Assembly: GCA_016932015.1 (NCBI GenBank)
Contig: JAFGDQ010000070.1
Span: 100,013 to 164,012 of the forward strand
Direction: 5' to 3'
Origin: Spirochaetota bacterium
GTDB taxonomy: Bacteria; Spirochaetota; UBA4802; JAFGDQ01
DNA length: 64,000 nt
The notes under the pieces are model-generated. The model was not told the origin of the DNA. It worked only from the letters and a program-made list of their open reading frames with translations, and made no database searches. Positions 55,074-64,000 of this stretch are shown here, one piece after another; the stretch's first letter is position 1, and each line of letters begins with the position of its first letter. A program made the position numbers and the translations under genes.

Positions 55074-55755
55074 GTATTTTAATATAGCCAAGCAGTTTCA
55101 GACTCTCAAATAAATCATTAATATCCATTTTTTCGCCTATTTTGCAGCTTATCTCCATTTCACTGATTCCTGATTCTATGTTTTCAATATACGATGAATG
55201 CTTAATCTCAATATCAAAATTATGAATTATCTCTGTAATTTTTGATGAAGATAAGTGCTTTGATTCATATGCTATTTTTAAAAATCTAATATTTCTCTGT
55301 GCTACAAGCTTGTCTTCAATTTTATCAAAAAGATTAAGAATTACAAATAATACCGCTGTTGAGACGGCGCCTAGAAAATAAAAACCGGCTCCAAACACAA
55401 GGCCTATACCGGAAACTGTCCAGATGGACGCAGCGGTTGTAAGTCCCTTTACATTGAAGCCGAATCTCATAATGGCACCGGCTCCAAGAAAACCGATGCC
55501 GCTTATTACCTGCGCCGCCATCCTGCCCGGATCCGCGTTTGCTACTTTACCCATATATTCGACCGGAACATAAATAGATAATATCATAACAGTAGCTGCT
55601 CCGAGAGAAAGCACCATATGAGTTCTCAAACCGGCAGGCTGATTATGCATCTCTCTTTCCAGGCCTATCAGAAACCCTGCCAGTACCGCAAACACCAGCC
55701 TGAGTACTACTGCCAAAGGAGAAAATACGTCACATCCATTCATAAAATTAATCAA
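55060..55755 (-). CDS. mgtC: MgtC/SapB-family membrane protein
   Basis: The 231 residues have four to five N-terminal helices with VLAGFLIGLEREMHNQPAGLRTHMVLSLGAA, the MgtC/SapB signature, and GIGFLGAGAIMR. A cytoplasmic ACT-like C-terminal domain (about 145-231) follows. MgtC proteins modulate Mg2+ homeostasis and ATPase activity; that role is by family. The start is TTG with AAGGAG 8 nt upstream, immediately after the argH stop, so it is coupled to argH. Confidence 0.9.
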   Translation of the reverse strand: MINFMNGCDVFSPLAVVLRLVFAVLAGFLIGLEREMHNQPAGLRTHMVLSLGAATVMILSIYVPVEYMGKVANADPGRMAAQVISGIGFLGAGAIMRFGFNVKGLTTAASIWTVSGIGLVFGAGFYFLGAVSTAVLFVILNLFDKIEDKLVAQRNIRFLKIAYESKHLSSSKITEIIHNFDIEIKHSSYIENIESGISEMEISCKIGEKMDINDLFESLKLLGYIKILRID

Positions 55756-55756
55756 A

Positions 55757-57151
55757 CTACAGCTCCTTGATCAGTTTTTTGATTGAATCTATCTGCTTTA
55801 CGACCTCCCCGGTGGATGTCCCGCCTTCAGATTCCTTTCTCTCTGTTGATTTTTCCGGATTGAGTATTTCGATTATATCTTCAGAAAATTTGTCTGAAAA
55901 TTCCTTAAGCTTTTCAAGCGGAAGTTTGAAGAAGTCAGCATTGTCCTTTTCACAATACTGCACAACACTTCCTATTATTTCATGGGACTCCCTGAACGGG
56001 ACTCCTTTCTTCACAAGATAGTCGGCGAGGTCGGTTGCTGTGGAAAAATTACTGTATATCTGAGCAGTCATCCTTTCCCTGTTTATCTTCATTGAAGAAA
56101 GCATTTCATGTATTCCTTCAATTGATAATTTTACAGTATCTATTGAATCAAAAAGAGGCTCCTTATCCTCCTGCAAATCCCTGTTGTAAGTTAAAGGCAA
56201 TCCCTTAAGAGAAGTTAATAATGAAAATAAATTACCGTAAAGCCTTCCTGTTTTGCCTCTTATCAACTCAGCAACATCAGGATTCCTTTTCTGCGGCATA
56301 ATTGAAGATCCTGTAGTCACTTTATCAGCCAGTTTAATAAAATTAAACTCGGAAGTTGACCAGAGAACCAGCTCTTCACATAGTCTTGAAAAATGCATGC
56401 CAAGAACAGATGCAAAGTATAAAAAATCCAGTACAAAATCCCTGTTGCTTACAGTGTCCATGGAATTCTCGGTTATCTTTTCAAAGCCGAGCTCGTCTTT
56501 CAAAAACTGCCTGTCGTTTTTATAATTAACACCTGATAAAGAGCCGACTCCAAGAGGCATGATATTACATGCCTTTATAACGCCTGAAAGCCTTTCAATA
56601 TCACGCAATAACTGCCATGCGTAAACCAGAATATGATGGCTGAACCTTACAGGCTGGGCAATCTGTAAATGTGTGTACCCTGGCATTACAATATCTGTAT
56701 GTTTTGAGGCTATTTCAGCTATCAGCAGAACAAGTTCCGTAAGCATCGACTTTGTGATGCCGGATTCCTCCCTTAAATATAATCTTAAATCAAGGGCGAT
56801 CTGATCATTTCTTGATCTTGCAGTATGAAGTTTCTTCCCGGCTTCGCCTATTCTGTCGGTCAGTGCTGATTCAATATTCATATGTATATCTTCAAGGGAT
56901 ACCCTGAACTGAAAATCACCGCTCTCAATTTCCAGCTGAATTTGAGACAGCCCTTTAATTATATCGTCAAGTTCTCCCTGTGTGAGAATGCCGATTTTTT
57001 TCAGCATCCTTGCATGGGTCATTGAGCCTTTGATATCCTGTTTATACAGCCTTGACTCATAGGAAATTGATTCCGATATTCTTTCTGTAATTCCGGAGCT
57101 GGCTTCTGAAAATCTTCCGCCCCATAATTTTTTATTTTCGCTTTTTGTCAT
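55757..57151 (-). CDS. argH: Argininosuccinate lyase
   Basis: Last step of arginine synthesis: argininosuccinate to arginine and fumarate. The 464 residues begin LWGGRFSEASSGITERISES. They also have TARSRNDQIALDLRLYLRE, HLQIAQPVRFSHH, and GSSIMPQKRNPDVAELIRGKTGR with the catalytic Ser. No other arg gene is in the window. Confidence 0.96.
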   Translation of the reverse strand: MTKSENKKLWGGRFSEASSGITERISESISYESRLYKQDIKGSMTHARMLKKIGILTQGELDDIIKGLSQIQLEIESGDFQFRVSLEDIHMNIESALTDRIGEAGKKLHTARSRNDQIALDLRLYLREESGITKSMLTELVLLIAEIASKHTDIVMPGYTHLQIAQPVRFSHHILVYAWQLLRDIERLSGVIKACNIMPLGVGSLSGVNYKNDRQFLKDELGFEKITENSMDTVSNRDFVLDFLYFASVLGMHFSRLCEELVLWSTSEFNFIKLADKVTTGSSIMPQKRNPDVAELIRGKTGRLYGNLFSLLTSLKGLPLTYNRDLQEDKEPLFDSIDTVKLSIEGIHEMLSSMKINRERMTAQIYSNFSTATDLADYLVKKGVPFRESHEIIGSVVQYCEKDNADFFKLPLEKLKEFSDKFSEDIIEILNPEKSTERKESEGGTSTGEVVKQIDSIKKLIKEL

Positions 57152-57386
57152 ATATAATTGTTATATTTATAATATTATAGAACTCACTACTCATAAGGAT
57201 AAGCTGATAAAAAACATATCCGCATTTCCAATTCTATGAATACTTCACATATTGATATAGAAGTCCCTGAAAATGCGGAACATTAACATCGGAAACGTCT
57301 TTTAAAAATTTTCCGGCTAACAATCCGGATAGATAGGAGCATTAAAAGAATATTAAAATCGCGGATAATATGCGTGCAAGCATATT

Positions 57387-58391
57387 TTATTTTCTTTTTT
57401 CCAGAAATTTAATTACAGAATCAATATATTCATCTAATTTTTCAAAGGAAGGCTTCATTTCATATTCAAGAATATCGGAGAGGCTTATAATATCATCATT
57501 TTCCATAACTTCTATTATTTCTTTTAAAAGGTCCTGAAGCTCATTGTTCTTTTCATTAAAAGACAGGTCATCAATTTTTATTTCATCAGGATCAATACCG
57601 AAAACCGGCACAATCTGATAGGAAGTTCTGCTGAACTGAAAAACAAAATCAATAAAATCATTTAACTTTTCAGCTGCGATATCATCCTTGCCTGTCTGAT
57701 AAGATATGGAAATATTTTCAAGATTTTTAACCTGGCTGGGTATCTCACTCTTAATTTCATAAAGAGACCTTACTAAGACATCCGGAGAATCAATACTCTG
57801 TATAACAAGAAGTTTGATATCTTCACTCATCAGCAGCATTTTAAAAATTCCGGCCAGATCCGCGAAAATACTTTTCTCCTTTTCAAAAAATTCATTTAAA
57901 CTGTTCTTGCCGTTTAACAGATTAAGACCATTTCCAAAAGTAGTAATCCTGTCGATATAATACTGCACAGAATTATCCGTGAATAGAATCTCATTAAAAT
58001 CAATACCAAGCAGCTGCTGAACCTTGCCAAGGACTTCCATCAACCAGTCAATTCCTGATTTTATATTGTCAACTTCCGGTAAAACTGAGGCTTCAGATAT
58101 TAGTGATTTTTCTAAAAATTCCTGTACTTTATTGCAGTATTCAATACCGGCGTTTATGGATGATATGATAAGATTAGATTTTGACTGAACATGACAATTT
58201 AATGTTTTAATTTCATCAAGAGCAATATTCGGCAGATTATCTATAGTATAGTTATGATCATTTATTCCGGCTTCTGTAAATATTAAATCCCTTTCCTGAG
58301 TCCATTCAGAAATTGAATTTATTACATCTGATATTGTCTGCTCTTCCGTTAATTCGAAATCGACTGGATAATCATTTATCTGAATTTCCAT
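57387..58391 (-). CDS. Hypothetical protein downstream of fliD, 334 aa
   Basis: Not recognised. The N-terminal 50 residues (MEIQINDYPVDFELTEEQTI) look like a small beta-grasp-type domain. The remaining 280 residues are predicted helical and acidic, rich in Glu, Asp, Ile and Leu, without membrane segment, signal peptide or conserved motif. It is too long for FliS, the chaperone normally found after fliD. Its position 127 bp after fliD on the same strand suggests a flagellar-assembly role (inference). Confidence 0.7.
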   Translation of the reverse strand: MEIQINDYPVDFELTEEQTISDVINSISEWTQERDLIFTEAGINDHNYTIDNLPNIALDEIKTLNCHVQSKSNLIISSINAGIEYCNKVQEFLEKSLISEASVLPEVDNIKSGIDWLMEVLGKVQQLLGIDFNEILFTDNSVQYYIDRITTFGNGLNLLNGKNSLNEFFEKEKSIFADLAGIFKMLLMSEDIKLLVIQSIDSPDVLVRSLYEIKSEIPSQVKNLENISISYQTGKDDIAAEKLNDFIDFVFQFSRTSYQIVPVFGIDPDEIKIDDLSFNEKNNELQDLLKEIIEVMENDDIISLSDILEYEMKPSFEKLDEYIDSVIKFLEKRK

Positions 58392-58518
58392 ATTTTTAAA
58401 CCTGCATTTATTTTAAAAAACTTACCCATGTATTTATTTAAATATCCATGATATAAAAGGAGCAACCATAAATACATATCTTAATCATTTTTTCGGATTT
58501 ATAATAATTTTTCTTAAT

Positions 58519-60546
58519 TTATTTCTTCTTACTGTCTGAACCTGATCCGCCAAGGTTCATTTGCAGCCAGTTACCCTGGCTCTTCGATTCGGATACGGAT
58601 TTCTCCATTGCGGCGAATTTTGCTCTCAGTTTATCTTCATATTTTTTCAAATGTTCCTTATGCCTGTCTATTCTGTCATCAACACTCTTGATCTGATCCT
58701 TCTCCAGGTTTATTTTTGATACAATAATATTCCGTCCTGACATTAAAAAAGGATTCAGGATTCTCTCAATCCTGTAAGCCATACCGTTATCGATACGGTT
58801 ATCACCATCTGTATCAGAACCGAAAAATTCACTGATCCCTTCAGGGTTCTCCTCGATAGTCTCAGATAATTTCATATCATCAACAATAAGTTTTCCCTCT
58901 TTAATAGCTTCCCAGCTTGAATTTATTTCACCTGTGGAAATGCCGGTCTGGGAAATTATTTTAATCGGTGCCTTGGCCATTGAAGGATAGGACTCACCTA
59001 TTGCCCTTTTTAATGAATTCTCGAGTCTCATTAAAGTCATATCACCAACAAAAAGTCCGGAATCAAATTTAGCTTTTTTAAAATCTCCGGGTTTTGAAAC
59101 CGATGCGGTTTTGGTAAGTTTGATATTATAATCGATATAATTGTTATAGGATTTTACAAAAACATTTAACTGATCAACAGCTTTCTCAATATCAGGTTCA
59201 ATTTTAACAGTTACAGGTTCCTCGGAACTGCGCTTTAACGTTAAATTAACTCCTTTTATAACATCATTGATATTGTTATTCCTGTCCCGAACAACTTCAA
59301 CGCCATCTAGTTCAAGTTTTGCGTCTGATGCGTTTTTAACAATATTCTTGGGCTCAAGTACACCGGTACCTTTAACAGGTGTTATTATGCCGGCCCTTGT
59401 GAATTTTACGTTTCCTTTGTTACAATAAAAAATAATATTTGATATCTTTTTACCGTCAAAATCAGCACCTATTGGAAGTACCTGCCTGCCTTTAACATCC
59501 TTCTCTCTGTCATAAATTTTTTCAACTCTTCTTCCATTCTCAATACTGACAACACCAATGCCGGCAACATTGGTAACAGGCTTCTTATCGTCCTGTTCTT
59601 CAGGCGGCCTTATTCTCGGTACATTGTAGCCTTGTAATTTAATACCTTTAATAGTTAACTCTTCTTCAGGCCCTATTTCAACTCTATATGGAATTGCTTC
59701 CTGCTCTTTTACTTTTTCTTCAACATAGTTCACTTCAACTTCCAGAACTGTATCTTTTTTTATCTCAGCTGATACAGGAAGAATATATTCTCTCCATAAA
59801 GTCCCGTTTATATTTAATGAATTGCCGTCACTGGAAACATCAAGAGTTCCATCCTCTTCTATTTTTGTGTCTCCTGCATATGCAGTGAAAAACTTCCTGT
59901 CGAATATAATGGAAACTGTTTCTTTTTTTTCACCAACCTCACCCTTTACCAGTCCTGTTTTTTTGAGAAAGTCTTTATTGCCGCTTAAAAGAATTTCACC
60001 TTTCCTGCCCGGTATTTTCGATTCAATGGAAAGAATATAATTATCAGAATCAGTTTTTACATACACAGAATCAACAATTTCTGAAGCTTCCTCAGTAATA
60101 ACATCGCGTAATGAGGCCAGAGTCCCGCCTCTGAATTTAATGGTGCGAGATTCATTATTGACTTTTATTGTAAACTTTCCTGAGGGAAGCTCTTCATCTC
60201 TTTTTATTTTATCTGTTGATATTTTATGGGTAGATGCGAGTTCTTTGACTTTTAACTTCTGAATTCCCTTTTCAGCTGCTTTATTTGCAGTGGCTTCGAG
60301 TATCGCAGGATTTGATGAAATAGCCTTTTTATCATCATATGATGCCCTGAATCCGTACAGCTTTTTAGCAGCTTCGTTTAAATCACCTAAACGCTGTTTC
60401 AGGACTTCCAGGGCATCCTTTCTTCTATTGGATTTTTCCCTGTCTTCCGACCACTGCTTTATAGGCTGTGCTTCAACCTGTACAAGTTTCTCAATAATAC
60501 CATCAGTATCGAGACCGGAGGCAAGCCCTCCCATTGTTACCGGCAT
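58519..60546 (-). CDS. fliD: Flagellar filament cap protein FliD
   Basis: Capping protein that polymerises flagellin at the filament tip. The 675 residues are long, as in spirochaetes (about 660). N-terminal PVTMGGLASGLDTDGIIEKLVQVEAQPI is the FliD_N signature. The C-terminal FliD_C region includes DGVEVVRDRNNNINDVIKGVNLTLKR, YNNYIDYN and a terminal coiled coil. A -10 box for flagellar sigma lies 85 bp upstream of the ATG. flaG is upstream in a separate unit. Confidence 0.95.
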   Translation of the reverse strand: MPVTMGGLASGLDTDGIIEKLVQVEAQPIKQWSEDREKSNRRKDALEVLKQRLGDLNEAAKKLYGFRASYDDKKAISSNPAILEATANKAAEKGIQKLKVKELASTHKISTDKIKRDEELPSGKFTIKVNNESRTIKFRGGTLASLRDVITEEASEIVDSVYVKTDSDNYILSIESKIPGRKGEILLSGNKDFLKKTGLVKGEVGEKKETVSIIFDRKFFTAYAGDTKIEEDGTLDVSSDGNSLNINGTLWREYILPVSAEIKKDTVLEVEVNYVEEKVKEQEAIPYRVEIGPEEELTIKGIKLQGYNVPRIRPPEEQDDKKPVTNVAGIGVVSIENGRRVEKIYDREKDVKGRQVLPIGADFDGKKISNIIFYCNKGNVKFTRAGIITPVKGTGVLEPKNIVKNASDAKLELDGVEVVRDRNNNINDVIKGVNLTLKRSSEEPVTVKIEPDIEKAVDQLNVFVKSYNNYIDYNIKLTKTASVSKPGDFKKAKFDSGLFVGDMTLMRLENSLKRAIGESYPSMAKAPIKIISQTGISTGEINSSWEAIKEGKLIVDDMKLSETIEENPEGISEFFGSDTDGDNRIDNGMAYRIERILNPFLMSGRNIIVSKINLEKDQIKSVDDRIDRHKEHLKKYEDKLRAKFAAMEKSVSESKSQGNWLQMNLGGSGSDSKKK

Positions 60547-60630
60547 AACTGTACCAATCCTTTTATTATTTTTTTGAATTAAATATTAATTCCATTTAAT
60601 ATAATTATTTAAAAAGACTATTTCAATATA

Positions 60631-60657
60631 TTATCGGCAAAATTGTTTAATGTTATT
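60631..60657 (-). promoter_or_regulatory. Candidate sigma-28 (FliA) promoter of fliD
   Basis: The minus strand carries GCCGATAA at 60638-60631, identical to the sigma-28 -10 consensus. The -35 region (AATAACAT, 11 bp upstream) matches TAAAGTTT poorly. The distance to the fliD ATG is 85 bp. Confidence 0.5.
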
Positions 60658-60764
60658 ATAAAATAATTTTAGGAAATTAAAGAATTAACTATCCGAGTTG
60701 ACTGACTTTCTACTTAATAAAATTGCTGCTTTTAAAAATATATCCAATTTTTCCCCTTCCGAAT

Positions 60765-60804
60765 AATAAAACAGCCTGCGATTTATTTCGCAGGCTGTTT
60801 TATT
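60765..60804. terminator. Bidirectional terminator after flaG
   Basis: A 17-bp perfect stem (arms from AATAAAACAGCCTGCGA and its complement) with a 6-nt loop and A/T-rich ends on both strands. It lies 138 bp after flaG on the minus strand. Confidence 0.85.
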
Positions 60805-60941
60805 AAGATAATAGCGAATATTTGCAATGGAATGAATATTTTCGTATATTTACCGATACCTGTCCCTACTGGCAAAAACCTTTTTTCTGCCGTTAAAAAA
60901 AGATTTATTCTTTCATTTCCAAAAAGTTAAATAATAATTAC

Positions 60942-61289
60942 TTATCTCGACTCATCAACAAACATGCCAATCAAGTCATGCATATGTTCCAGCAATCTGA
61001 TCATCTCTTTGGGAGGAATCTCCCTTATAACTTCATTGGTTTCATTGTTCGTAAATTTCATTATAACTCTATTGGTTTTTTCGTGAAAACTGAAACTAAC
61101 ACGCTCATTTACTGATTTTGCAGCTGAGTTCAGAGTATCCACCAAATTGTCAATATTGTCTTTTGTCAGCCTGATACTATTCCCTGAGTTTAGTTGTTCT
61201 GAGGTAACATTATCAGTTTTTTTAACCCGTGCTATCTTAGACTGAGCAATGCTATCAATTTTACTGGAAATTATGTTGTTAACATCCAT
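60942..61289 (-). CDS. flaG: Flagellar protein FlaG
   Basis: Small protein linked to filament length control. The 115 residues have the family C-terminal domain: VNERVSFSFHEKTNRVIMKFTNNETNEVIREIPPKEMIRLLEHM. The N-terminus is polar and disordered. GGAGGT is a strong ribosome site. It lies between flaB and fliD, each bounded by its own terminator. Confidence 0.93.
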   Translation of the reverse strand: MDVNNIISSKIDSIAQSKIARVKKTDNVTSEQLNSGNSIRLTKDNIDNLVDTLNSAAKSVNERVSFSFHEKTNRVIMKFTNNETNEVIREIPPKEMIRLLEHMHDLIGMFVDESR

Positions 61290-61365
61290 TTTTTTACCTC
61301 CATGTAGGTGGCCGGAAATCTAACACATTAGCATCAATACCACCTTTTAAATAGCCTCCTGTGAT

Positions 61366-61404
61366 TTAAAAATATTCTCCTCTCCAAACAGCGGAGAGGA
61401 GAAT
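61366..61404 (-). terminator. Rho-independent terminator after the second flaB
   Basis: A 12-bp perfect stem (ATTCTCCTCTCC/GGAGAGGAGAAT) with a 7-nt loop, followed by ATTTTT on the minus strand. It lies about 40 bp after the flaB stop. Confidence 0.9.
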
Positions 61405-61442
61405 GATCAACTCCGCTGCAAAATTGACTAACTTAAAGATTC

Positions 61443-62288
61443 TTAACCGAGTAGATCCAGGACTGTTTTAGGCATTAAATTAGCCTGAGCCAACATCGAA
61501 GTACTACTCTTCATCAGAATCTGGTTCTTTGTAAATTCAATCAATTCTGTTGCCATATCCGTGTCCCTTATACGGGAATCCGCGGCAACCATGTTCTCGT
61601 AGTTCCTGGTAAGCGCCATAATTGTATTCTCCATTCTGTTGTAATACGCGCCAAGATCTGCCCTTTGTCGATTTAGCTTATTAAGAGCTAAATCAATATA
61701 ACCAATCATGGCATTTGCATTACCTACAGTAGAGATCGAACGCTTGTTGCTGTTTTCCTCAATGAGGTTAAGCGACCTGGCGCTCATTGTTCCAATATAG
61801 GCTTTGATTCGCTGATCCTGGTTTGGTCCCACATGAAAGAACATACTTCCGATTTTACTACCTCTCGAATAGCGCCCGGTTAGTATTTTCATTCTGTTGA
61901 ATTCAGCTGAAGTTGAAATTCTGTCAACCTCATCAATCAACTGTGAAACTTCTACCTGCAGCTGCTGTCTGTCAGCATCCGAGTAGATTCCGTTTGCAGC
62001 CTGAACCGACAGCATACGGATTCTCTGAAGAATATCATTTAACTGATGAAGAGACCCTTCGGCGACCTGAATAAAAGAAAGCCCGTTCTGGGCATTCTTT
62101 TCAGCCTGGAACAAGCCGTTAATCTGGATCCGCATCTTTTCAGACACGGCCAGTCCCGAAGCATCATCTCCCGCAGTATTTATCCTTTCTCCGGATGCCA
62201 GCTTCTCAATTGACTTACCCAGGTTACTTTCGATAAACTTAAGCTGCCGACTGGCGAAAATGGCACTCATATTATGATTGATTCTCAT
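61443..62288 (-). CDS. flaB: Flagellin FlaB (second copy)
   Basis: Periplasmic flagellar core filament protein. The 281 residues have the conserved D0/D1 ends: [22 protein letters not shown] and [21 protein letters not shown] at the N-terminus, DTDMATELIEFTKNQILMKSSTSMLAQANLMPKTVLDLLG at the C-terminus. The variable D2/D3 domain is nearly absent, as in spirochaete FlaB proteins. No signal peptide: it is exported by the flagellar type III system. It differs clearly from the upstream copy in the middle region. Confidence 0.95.
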   Translation of the reverse strand: MRINHNMSAIFASRQLKFIESNLGKSIEKLASGERINTAGDDASGLAVSEKMRIQINGLFQAEKNAQNGLSFIQVAEGSLHQLNDILQRIRMLSVQAANGIYSDADRQQLQVEVSQLIDEVDRISTSAEFNRMKILTGRYSRGSKIGSMFFHVGPNQDQRIKAYIGTMSARSLNLIEENSNKRSISTVGNANAMIGYIDLALNKLNRQRADLGAYYNRMENTIMALTRNYENMVAADSRIRDTDMATELIEFTKNQILMKSSTSMLAQANLMPKTVLDLLG

Positions 62289-62613
62289 TTTAAACTCTCC
62301 CTCCCTGAAGTTTTAGGCGCAGCCGAATATTATAATTTTTATAAAACAGCTGCGGATTTTTAGGGATCCTTAATCCAATGGATCCTGGCCCGCCCGATAC
62401 AGGCCTGAAGGTTAACTCCTTTTTAGTGCCGCCCGAACTGCCCATAATCCGAACAACACCGGCACCGGAACCTGCTCCGGCAGCCAGTGATGCCCTCCGG
62501 CATCACCGACTGCCGGAACAGCCAGTGATCGCAGGCAGAGCCATAGCGAACGGAAGAAGAGTGAGAACCGGATATAGTTTTCAAAGAACCAAAATTTCAG
62601 GATTAAGATTGCT
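62289..62613. other. 325-bp spacer between the two flaB genes
   Basis: GC-rich compared with other spacers, and with a very long hairpin at 62472-62521. A palindromic GGATCC pair occurs at 62369-62390. No open frame on the minus strand. Confidence 0.5.
62472..62521 (-). repeat. 23-bp RNA hairpin between flaB copies
   Basis: The minus-strand RNA folds into a 23-bp stem with a GGAG loop: outer CTGUUCCGGCAG with CUGCCGGAGCAG, inner GUGAUGCC with GGCAUCAC. The few non-Watson-Crick positions are G-U in the flaB mRNA sense and A-C on the other strand. That supports function as RNA of the flaB transcript. No U tract follows, so it is not a simple terminator. Confidence 0.65.
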
Positions 62614-63462
62614 CTATCCCAACAATCTTAAAACTGACTGGGGCTGCAAATTTGCCTGGGCTAGCATGGCAGTTCCAGTTTGTACAAGAACTGAATTCCT
62701 GGTAAAATCCACCATGGTTTCCGCCATATCAGCATCCCTTACACGGGATTCTGCAGCCTGAACATTTTCGTATGCTGTCATAAGACCCTTAGCAGTCATG
62801 TCGAGCCTGTTGTAATAGGCTCCAAGGTCTGCTCTCTGTTTCGCAAGCCTTTGAAGACTCGCGTCCAGAACTCCGATGGTCCTGTTGGCACCGTCAGGAG
62901 TTGAAAGGGATACAGCAATTCGTCCGGCAACATCTCTGAATTTGAATGCCTGAGCAGTCATTGTGCCTATATAAACCCGCTCGCGCTGATTCATATTAGC
63001 ACCGAGATGGAACCACATGCTGGCTTTGGCGTTAATTCTGGAAAATTCACCAGTCAGAACTTTAAATCTGTTAAACTCAGCCTGAGAAGCAATACGGTCA
63101 ACTTCATCAACAAGAGCTGATACTTCCACCTGAATTATCTGTCTGTCTTCGGGAGAATAAATCCCGTTTGCAGCCTGAATGGACAGGACACGCATCCTTT
63201 GAATAATCTGCGCGGATTGATTCAAATATCCCTCTGCGGTCTGTACAAAGGACATTCCGTCCTCTGTATTCCTTTCAGCCTGTCTGAGACCCTGAATCTG
63301 GGTTCTCATCTTTTCAGACACAGCTAATCCTGAAGCATCATCACCTGCTTTGTTGATTCGTTCACCGGAAGCAAGCTTTTCCATGCTTTTGTTTACTTCC
63401 CAGTGTGTGAATTTCAATGCCCTGTTGGCATTAATTGCACTCATGTTATGGTTAATTATCAT
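62614..63462 (-). CDS. flaB: Flagellin FlaB (first copy)
   Basis: Periplasmic flagellar core filament protein, 282 residues. It begins [21 protein letters not shown] and has [27 protein letters not shown]. The C-terminus reads [49 protein letters not shown] is the ribosome site. The last codons and the stop form part of a small hairpin. A paralogue of the downstream copy; multiple FlaB cores are normal in spirochaetes. Confidence 0.95.
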   Translation of the reverse strand: MIINHNMSAINANRALKFTHWEVNKSMEKLASGERINKAGDDASGLAVSEKMRTQIQGLRQAERNTEDGMSFVQTAEGYLNQSAQIIQRMRVLSIQAANGIYSPEDRQIIQVEVSALVDEVDRIASQAEFNRFKVLTGEFSRINAKASMWFHLGANMNQRERVYIGTMTAQAFKFRDVAGRIAVSLSTPDGANRTIGVLDASLQRLAKQRADLGAYYNRLDMTAKGLMTAYENVQAAESRVRDADMAETMVDFTRNSVLVQTGTAMLAQANLQPQSVLRLLG

Positions 63463-64000
63463 TTTACACTCCTTTGTTATTTACAGGCTTCCTTGCCAAT
63501 CAATCCTTTAAGGGCATAAGTTAAGGATTGATCGATTTACCAACATAACGGCACTTAAGCAGCCGAAATGATTCGGCACCTGTTCCAGGCTTGTTTATGG
63601 GCAAATACAAACCTGGAATACAAATAACATTGGTCACACACAGAGAATAACAGATGGTACAAAATTTAACCCCAGTATTTTCAAAGAACCTTTAAGTAAA
63701 GGAGCATTCCTTTTTCATGAATGGATTACTCCTTATACGACTTTTCGTCACCTGCGGTGGAACAGTTAAGGGCCAATAGCAAAAACTATAAGTAATTATA
63801 TGTGTTTATTTTAAAATATGGATAATTTTTAGTATAAAAGGTCTGATTTTTATTTTTTTTATCTTTTTTTAAAAAAAATCATCTTTTTTAATAATACAGA
63901 GGATTCATCTTTAAACCGGAAGGTTTGATAGATAAAATTATAAAAGTTTACTTGTAATAACTGCAGAAGAAAATTGAATATTAAAAATTTTTATTTATTG
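63463..64000 (-). promoter_or_regulatory. Structured flaB leader and upstream region
   Basis: Contains several inverted repeats on the way to flaB. ATCAATCCTT/AAGGATTGAT (63499-63532) is perfect over 10 bp. GCCGAA/TTCGGC (63562-63577) has a 4-nt loop. TTCCAGGcTTGT/ACAAaCCTGGAA (63583-63618) has one mismatch. A TATAAT box on the minus strand near 63796-63801 and a GCCGAATC (sigma-28-like -10) near 63577 are promoter candidates. No gene is seen to the window edge. Confidence 0.45.

Larger units (their letters stand above)
60547..60941. other. 395-bp gap between flaG and fliD
   Basis: Contains the candidate sigma-28 promoter of fliD and a strong terminator hairpin for flaG. Otherwise AT-rich. 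Confidence 0.6.

Noticed and set aside
1..64000. tRNA, rRNA, CRISPR arrays, insertion sequences, prophage
   Set aside because: Scanned by eye on both strands. No tRNA T-loop signature, regular spaced repeats, transposase or phage genes were seen.

Overview
The window looks like a piece of chromosome from an anaerobic, flagellated spirochaete (phylum Spirochaetota). The evidence is two tandem FlaB-type flagellins followed by flaG and fliD, a V/A-type ATPase operon in the spirochaete/chlamydia order (E, DUF2764-like, A, B, D, I, K), a TlyC-like CBS protein, an [FeFe]-hydrogenase with its maturases, and an Rnf-like redox complex. Genes are AT-rich with AT-rich spacers. I saw no tRNA, rRNA, CRISPR array, insertion sequence or prophage. 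The genus cannot be resolved from the sequence alone.

Layout. 1-4.5 kb: end-truncated glycerophosphodiesterase, an unknown protein, tlyC-recO, purB. 4.5-12.1 kb (minus): the V-ATPase operon. Its K subunit carries the residues expected of a Na+-binding rotor. 12.7-20.2 kb (plus): a 1151-residue fused [FeFe]-hydrogenase containing a GltD-like FAD/NAD(P) module, then hydE, an aspartase and hydF. hydG is not in the window. 20.3-24.4 kb: HicB-like protein, PpiC lipoprotein, TPR protein, a small lipoprotein and panC. 24.9-29.5 kb (plus): a tetraheme cytochrome c3-like gene followed by rnfC, D, G, E, A, with no rnfB. The RnfC lacks the usual FMN/NADH motifs and the RnfD lacks the flavin-acceptor threonine motif, while RnfG, RnfE, RnfA and both RnfC iron-sulphur motifs are intact. 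29.6-42.6 kb: accessory genes (orphan DNA methyltransferase, MFS transporter, AraC/GyrI regulator, Ntn-hydrolase, DoxX, SLC13 permease, DUF3795 protein, a frameshifted propeller remnant, a DUF4139-like secreted protein and several unknowns). 42.9-48.6 kb (minus): a complete oligopeptide ABC transporter. 49-52.5 kb (minus): the dTDP-rhamnose operon. 52.7-55.1 kb (plus): an IspD/TarI cytidylyltransferase and a PMT-like membrane glycosyltransferase. 55-57.2 kb (minus): argH-mgtC. 57.4-64 kb (minus): flaB, flaB, flaG, fliD and an unknown gene, with unusually many RNA hairpins between them.

How the parts may work together (inference). The fused hydrogenase would exchange electrons between H2, ferredoxin-type clusters and NAD(P)H in the cytoplasm. 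The Rnf-like complex would carry electrons across the membrane to or from a periplasmic tetraheme cytochrome, apparently without the standard NADH site, and could be coupled to an ion gradient that the V-ATPase shares. This cytochrome-linked, RnfB-less Rnf-like complex is the most unusual system in the window.
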